Of a stretch of DNA of 6,399 nucleotides, positions 4,495-6,399 are shown piece by piece. Source of the DNA: Planctomycetales bacterium (GTDB taxonomy: Bacteria > Planctomycetota > UBA11346); the NCBI GenBank assembly GCA_025362255.1, contig JANYGY010000062.1, positions 1-6,399 of the forward strand. Direction: 5' to 3'. The first letter of the stretch is position 1; the number at the start of each line of letters is the position of its first letter. The position numbers and the translations under genes are program-made. The notes under the pieces are model-generated. The model was given only the letters and a program-made list of their open reading frames with translations. It searched no databases and was not told the DNA's origin.

Positions 4495-6399
4495 ATGCGC
4501 GTTTCCATCCGTTTGGTGCCGACCCTATTGCTGCTGACCGCTTGGCTGAGCGGGGCAGACGATCCGTTACCGTTTCCGGATATGGCGCCAACGATCGGCA
4601 AATATCTCGAAAGCTCGTATTACGATCCGTCGCGATTCAAACCCAAGATCATGGTCGAGCGCGGCCTGCGGATGCTCGAAACCAGCGAAGTGACGATCGA
4701 CACGCGATGGCTCGACGGGCGCATCACGGTGATCGTCAAGGACGTCAGCACTGACATCCCAGCGCCGGATCCAACGACGCTCGATGACGCGATGCTGCTC
4801 CTCGAAGCCGTGCGCAAGGTCATCGACGGCACGACATTCCCCAAGGAGCGCCGCCGCGAACTTGCCTATGCCCTGATCAACGGCGCCCTGCTGAGCCTCG
4901 ACCCACATACCGTGTTGATGTCGCCCGAGCCCGCGCGCGATTTCGGTGACATCATCTCTGGCGAATTCTTCGGCGTCGGCGCTTGGCTGACCCAGGATGA
5001 AGGCCTGATCGCGATTGATCGGGTGATGCCCGGACTGCCCGCCGAACGCGGCGGGGTCGAGGACGGCGATGTGATTCTGGCGATCGACGGCGAAAAAACC
5101 GCAGGTCTTTCCCTCGATCAGGCGGTTCGCCGGATCAAAGGGCCAAAGGGCACCCAGGTCACCCTGACCCTCGAACGACGCACCGCGAACCGCACCCTCG
5201 ATCTGGCGATCACTCGCGATCTGGTGCAGATCATCACCATGCGCTCGCATCGGCAGGGCGACATCGGTTATGTCCGGATGGACGAGTTCAACGACAACAC
5301 CACCCGCGATCTCAAGGCCTCGATCGACGACCTGCAAAAGGACAGCCCGCTCAAAGCGCTGGTGCTCGACCTGCGCTTCAACGGCGGCGGCCTGCTCAAG
5401 CAAGCGATCCTGGTGAGCGATCTGTTCCTCTCGCGTGGCCAAGAAATCGTGCGCACGGTGACCATCGATGGCGAACCGACGATCACCAAAAGCGATGGCC
5501 GCAAAGCCTATCAATTCGCGCTCGGGGTGATGACCTCGGCGGGCAGCGCCTCAGCCGCGGAAATCCTGTCGGGCGCCCTGCAACGCAACGATCGCGCGGT
5601 GGTGTTCGGCACCACGACCTTCGGCAAAGGCTCGGTGCAGACCATCCGCGATATGCGCGATGGCAGTCGCCTGAAGTTGACGATCCAAGAATACCAACTT
5701 CCGGGCGGCGTCAGCATCCAGGATGTCGGGGTCGCGCCTGATGTGCACCTGGTGCGCCACAGCCTGAAAAAAGACGGCTCGCTCGACCGCCTGCGGCCGT
5801 TCTCGCGCGAGCGTGAGGAAGACGACGAATTCGCCCTCGCCAATCACAAGGCCTATGCCCACGACAGTGCTTATCACCTCGGCTGGGTGGCGGCCTTCAA
5901 GACCAAGGACGAGCTCAAGCAATCAGGCATCTCGGCCCGCGAATTCGCCCCGGATCAGGAAGCCGCGCTGGTCATCAACCTGATGTCATCAGTGGCCGGC
6001 GCGCCTGATTTCGTCGATGCCGCAAGCGCGGCATTGAAGGGCGGCACGCTGCGCCAATTCCTTCTCGCCCAGCTCAAGACCCCGATGCAGGTGGCCGCCG
6101 AACGCGAATCGCTGGCCCTGGCGTCGACCCTTGCCAAACAGGCCCAGCCGATCGCCTGGGGCGACGCCGGGCTGCCCACCGCCGACCAGCTGTCGATGGC
6201 CTACACCGGGCCGACCGAAATTGTCGCCAGCAGCGTGGACTCGCCAGTGCCGACTGAACTGACCTTCAGCGTCACCAATCATGGGACCACTCCGATCGGT
6301 CATCTCTTCGGCTCGGTCCAGGTCGATAAATTCAGCCCGCTGTGGGAAGACGAACTGTTGTTCGGTTCGGTCGCGCCGGGGCAGACGATCACCGGCACG
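4495..6399 (+). CDS. Secreted PDZ/S41 carboxyl-terminal processing protease, MXAN_5808-like (3' partial)
   Basis: The frame is open to the window end, with 635 residues visible and no stop. ATG 4495 gives a Sec signal peptide: R2/R6, a hydrophobic core at about 7-17, and likely cleavage near S-G-A (19-21). An N-terminal helical region includes Y-Y-D-P-S-R-F (42-48) and L-D-P-H-T (135-139), both typical of S41 enzymes. A PDZ domain spans about 157-230 (F-G-V-G at 159-162, G-D-V-I-L-A-I-D-G at 191-199). The peptidase core has L-D-L-R-F-N-G-G-G (291-299), nucleophile S353 in G-S-A-S-A-A-E-I, general base K378 in T-F-G-K-G, and Q382. The 25-residue Ser-Lys spacing equals that of Prc and CtpB. Residues about 440-580 are a helical extension, and 583-635 start an Ig-like CARDB-type domain (V-T-N-H-G, F-G-S-V-A-P-G). 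This layout matches the large MXAN_5808-type peptidases rather than short CtpA. It should cleave C-terminal tails of periplasmic proteins; its target is unknown. A GTG at 4450 is a less likely start because it would bury the signal peptide. Confidence 0.9.
   Translation, partial: MRVSIRLVPTLLLLTAWLSGADDPLPFPDMAPTIGKYLESSYYDPSRFKPKIMVERGLRMLETSEVTIDTRWLDGRITVIVKDVSTDIPAPDPTTLDDAMLLLEAVRKVIDGTTFPKERRRELAYALINGALLSLDPHTVLMSPEPARDFGDIISGEFFGVGAWLTQDEGLIAIDRVMPGLPAERGGVEDGDVILAIDGEKTAGLSLDQAVRRIKGPKGTQVTLTLERRTANRTLDLAITRDLVQIITMRSHRQGDIGYVRMDEFNDNTTRDLKASIDDLQKDSPLKALVLDLRFNGGGLLKQAILVSDLFLSRGQEIVRTVTIDGEPTITKSDGRKAYQFALGVMTSAGSASAAEILSGALQRNDRAVVFGTTTFGKGSVQTIRDMRDGSRLKLTIQEYQLPGGVSIQDVGVAPDVHLVRHSLKKDGSLDRLRPFSREREEDDEFALANHKAYAHDSAYHLGWVAAFKTKDELKQSGISAREFAPDQEAALVINLMSSVAGAPDFVDAASAALKGGTLRQFLLAQLKTPMQVAAERESLALASTLAKQAQPIAWGDAGLPTADQLSMAYTGPTEIVASSVDSPVPTELTFSVTNHGTTPIGHLFGSVQVDKFSPLWEDELLFGSVAPGQTITGT

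Noticed and set aside
4567..5514. 315-codon antisense open frame over the protease gene
   Set aside because: It is codon-aligned with the sense gene, and the sense strand has signal peptide, PDZ and S41 motifs. The frame carries no known domain.

Overview
This is a GC-rich bacterial window with four consecutive genes, all on the + strand. The first gene is cut off at the left edge and the last at the right edge. The organism is most likely a diderm (Gram-negative) bacterium: gene 1 ends in an outer-membrane beta-barrel with a C-terminal aromatic residue, and gene 4 encodes an exported protease. The protease resembles the large C-terminally extended S41 peptidases known from myxobacteria and planctomycete-like bacteria. 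The phylum is an inference and cannot be settled from this window.

Layout: (1) 1-1974, the C-terminal 657 residues of an outer-membrane protein that joins TolB/PD40-type propeller repeats to an Omp85-like barrel. (2) 1975-2172, an intergenic region rich in inverted repeats, including a perfect 12-bp stem, a candidate minus-strand terminator and a short hairpin-covered ORF. (3) 2173-2733, a small DUF2062 membrane protein. (4) 2734-2777, a hairpin followed by a candidate leaderless promoter. (5) 2778-4436, a GAF plus SpoIIE-type PP2C phosphatase. (6) 4437-4494, another hairpin and two possible -10 boxes. (7) 4495-6399, a secreted PDZ/S41 carboxyl-terminal processing protease with an intact Ser-Lys-Gln catalytic set. 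Its C-terminal half continues past the window.

Three of the four products are envelope proteins (outer membrane, inner membrane, periplasm) and the fourth is a cytoplasmic phosphatase of the kind that controls partner-switch regulators. No anti-sigma kinase or STAS partner is present, so a functional link between the phosphatase and the envelope genes is only a guess from position. The gaps contain hairpins and promoter-like boxes, which suggests separately controlled genes rather than one tight operon.

The most interesting signal is in translation and transcription starts. None of the three visible start codons has a clear Shine-Dalgarno sequence, and two of them (2778 and 4495) lie exactly six bases after a TANNNT hexamer, the geometry of leaderless transcripts. 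I found no mobile element, CRISPR array, tRNA or rRNA, and no clearly new multi-gene system.
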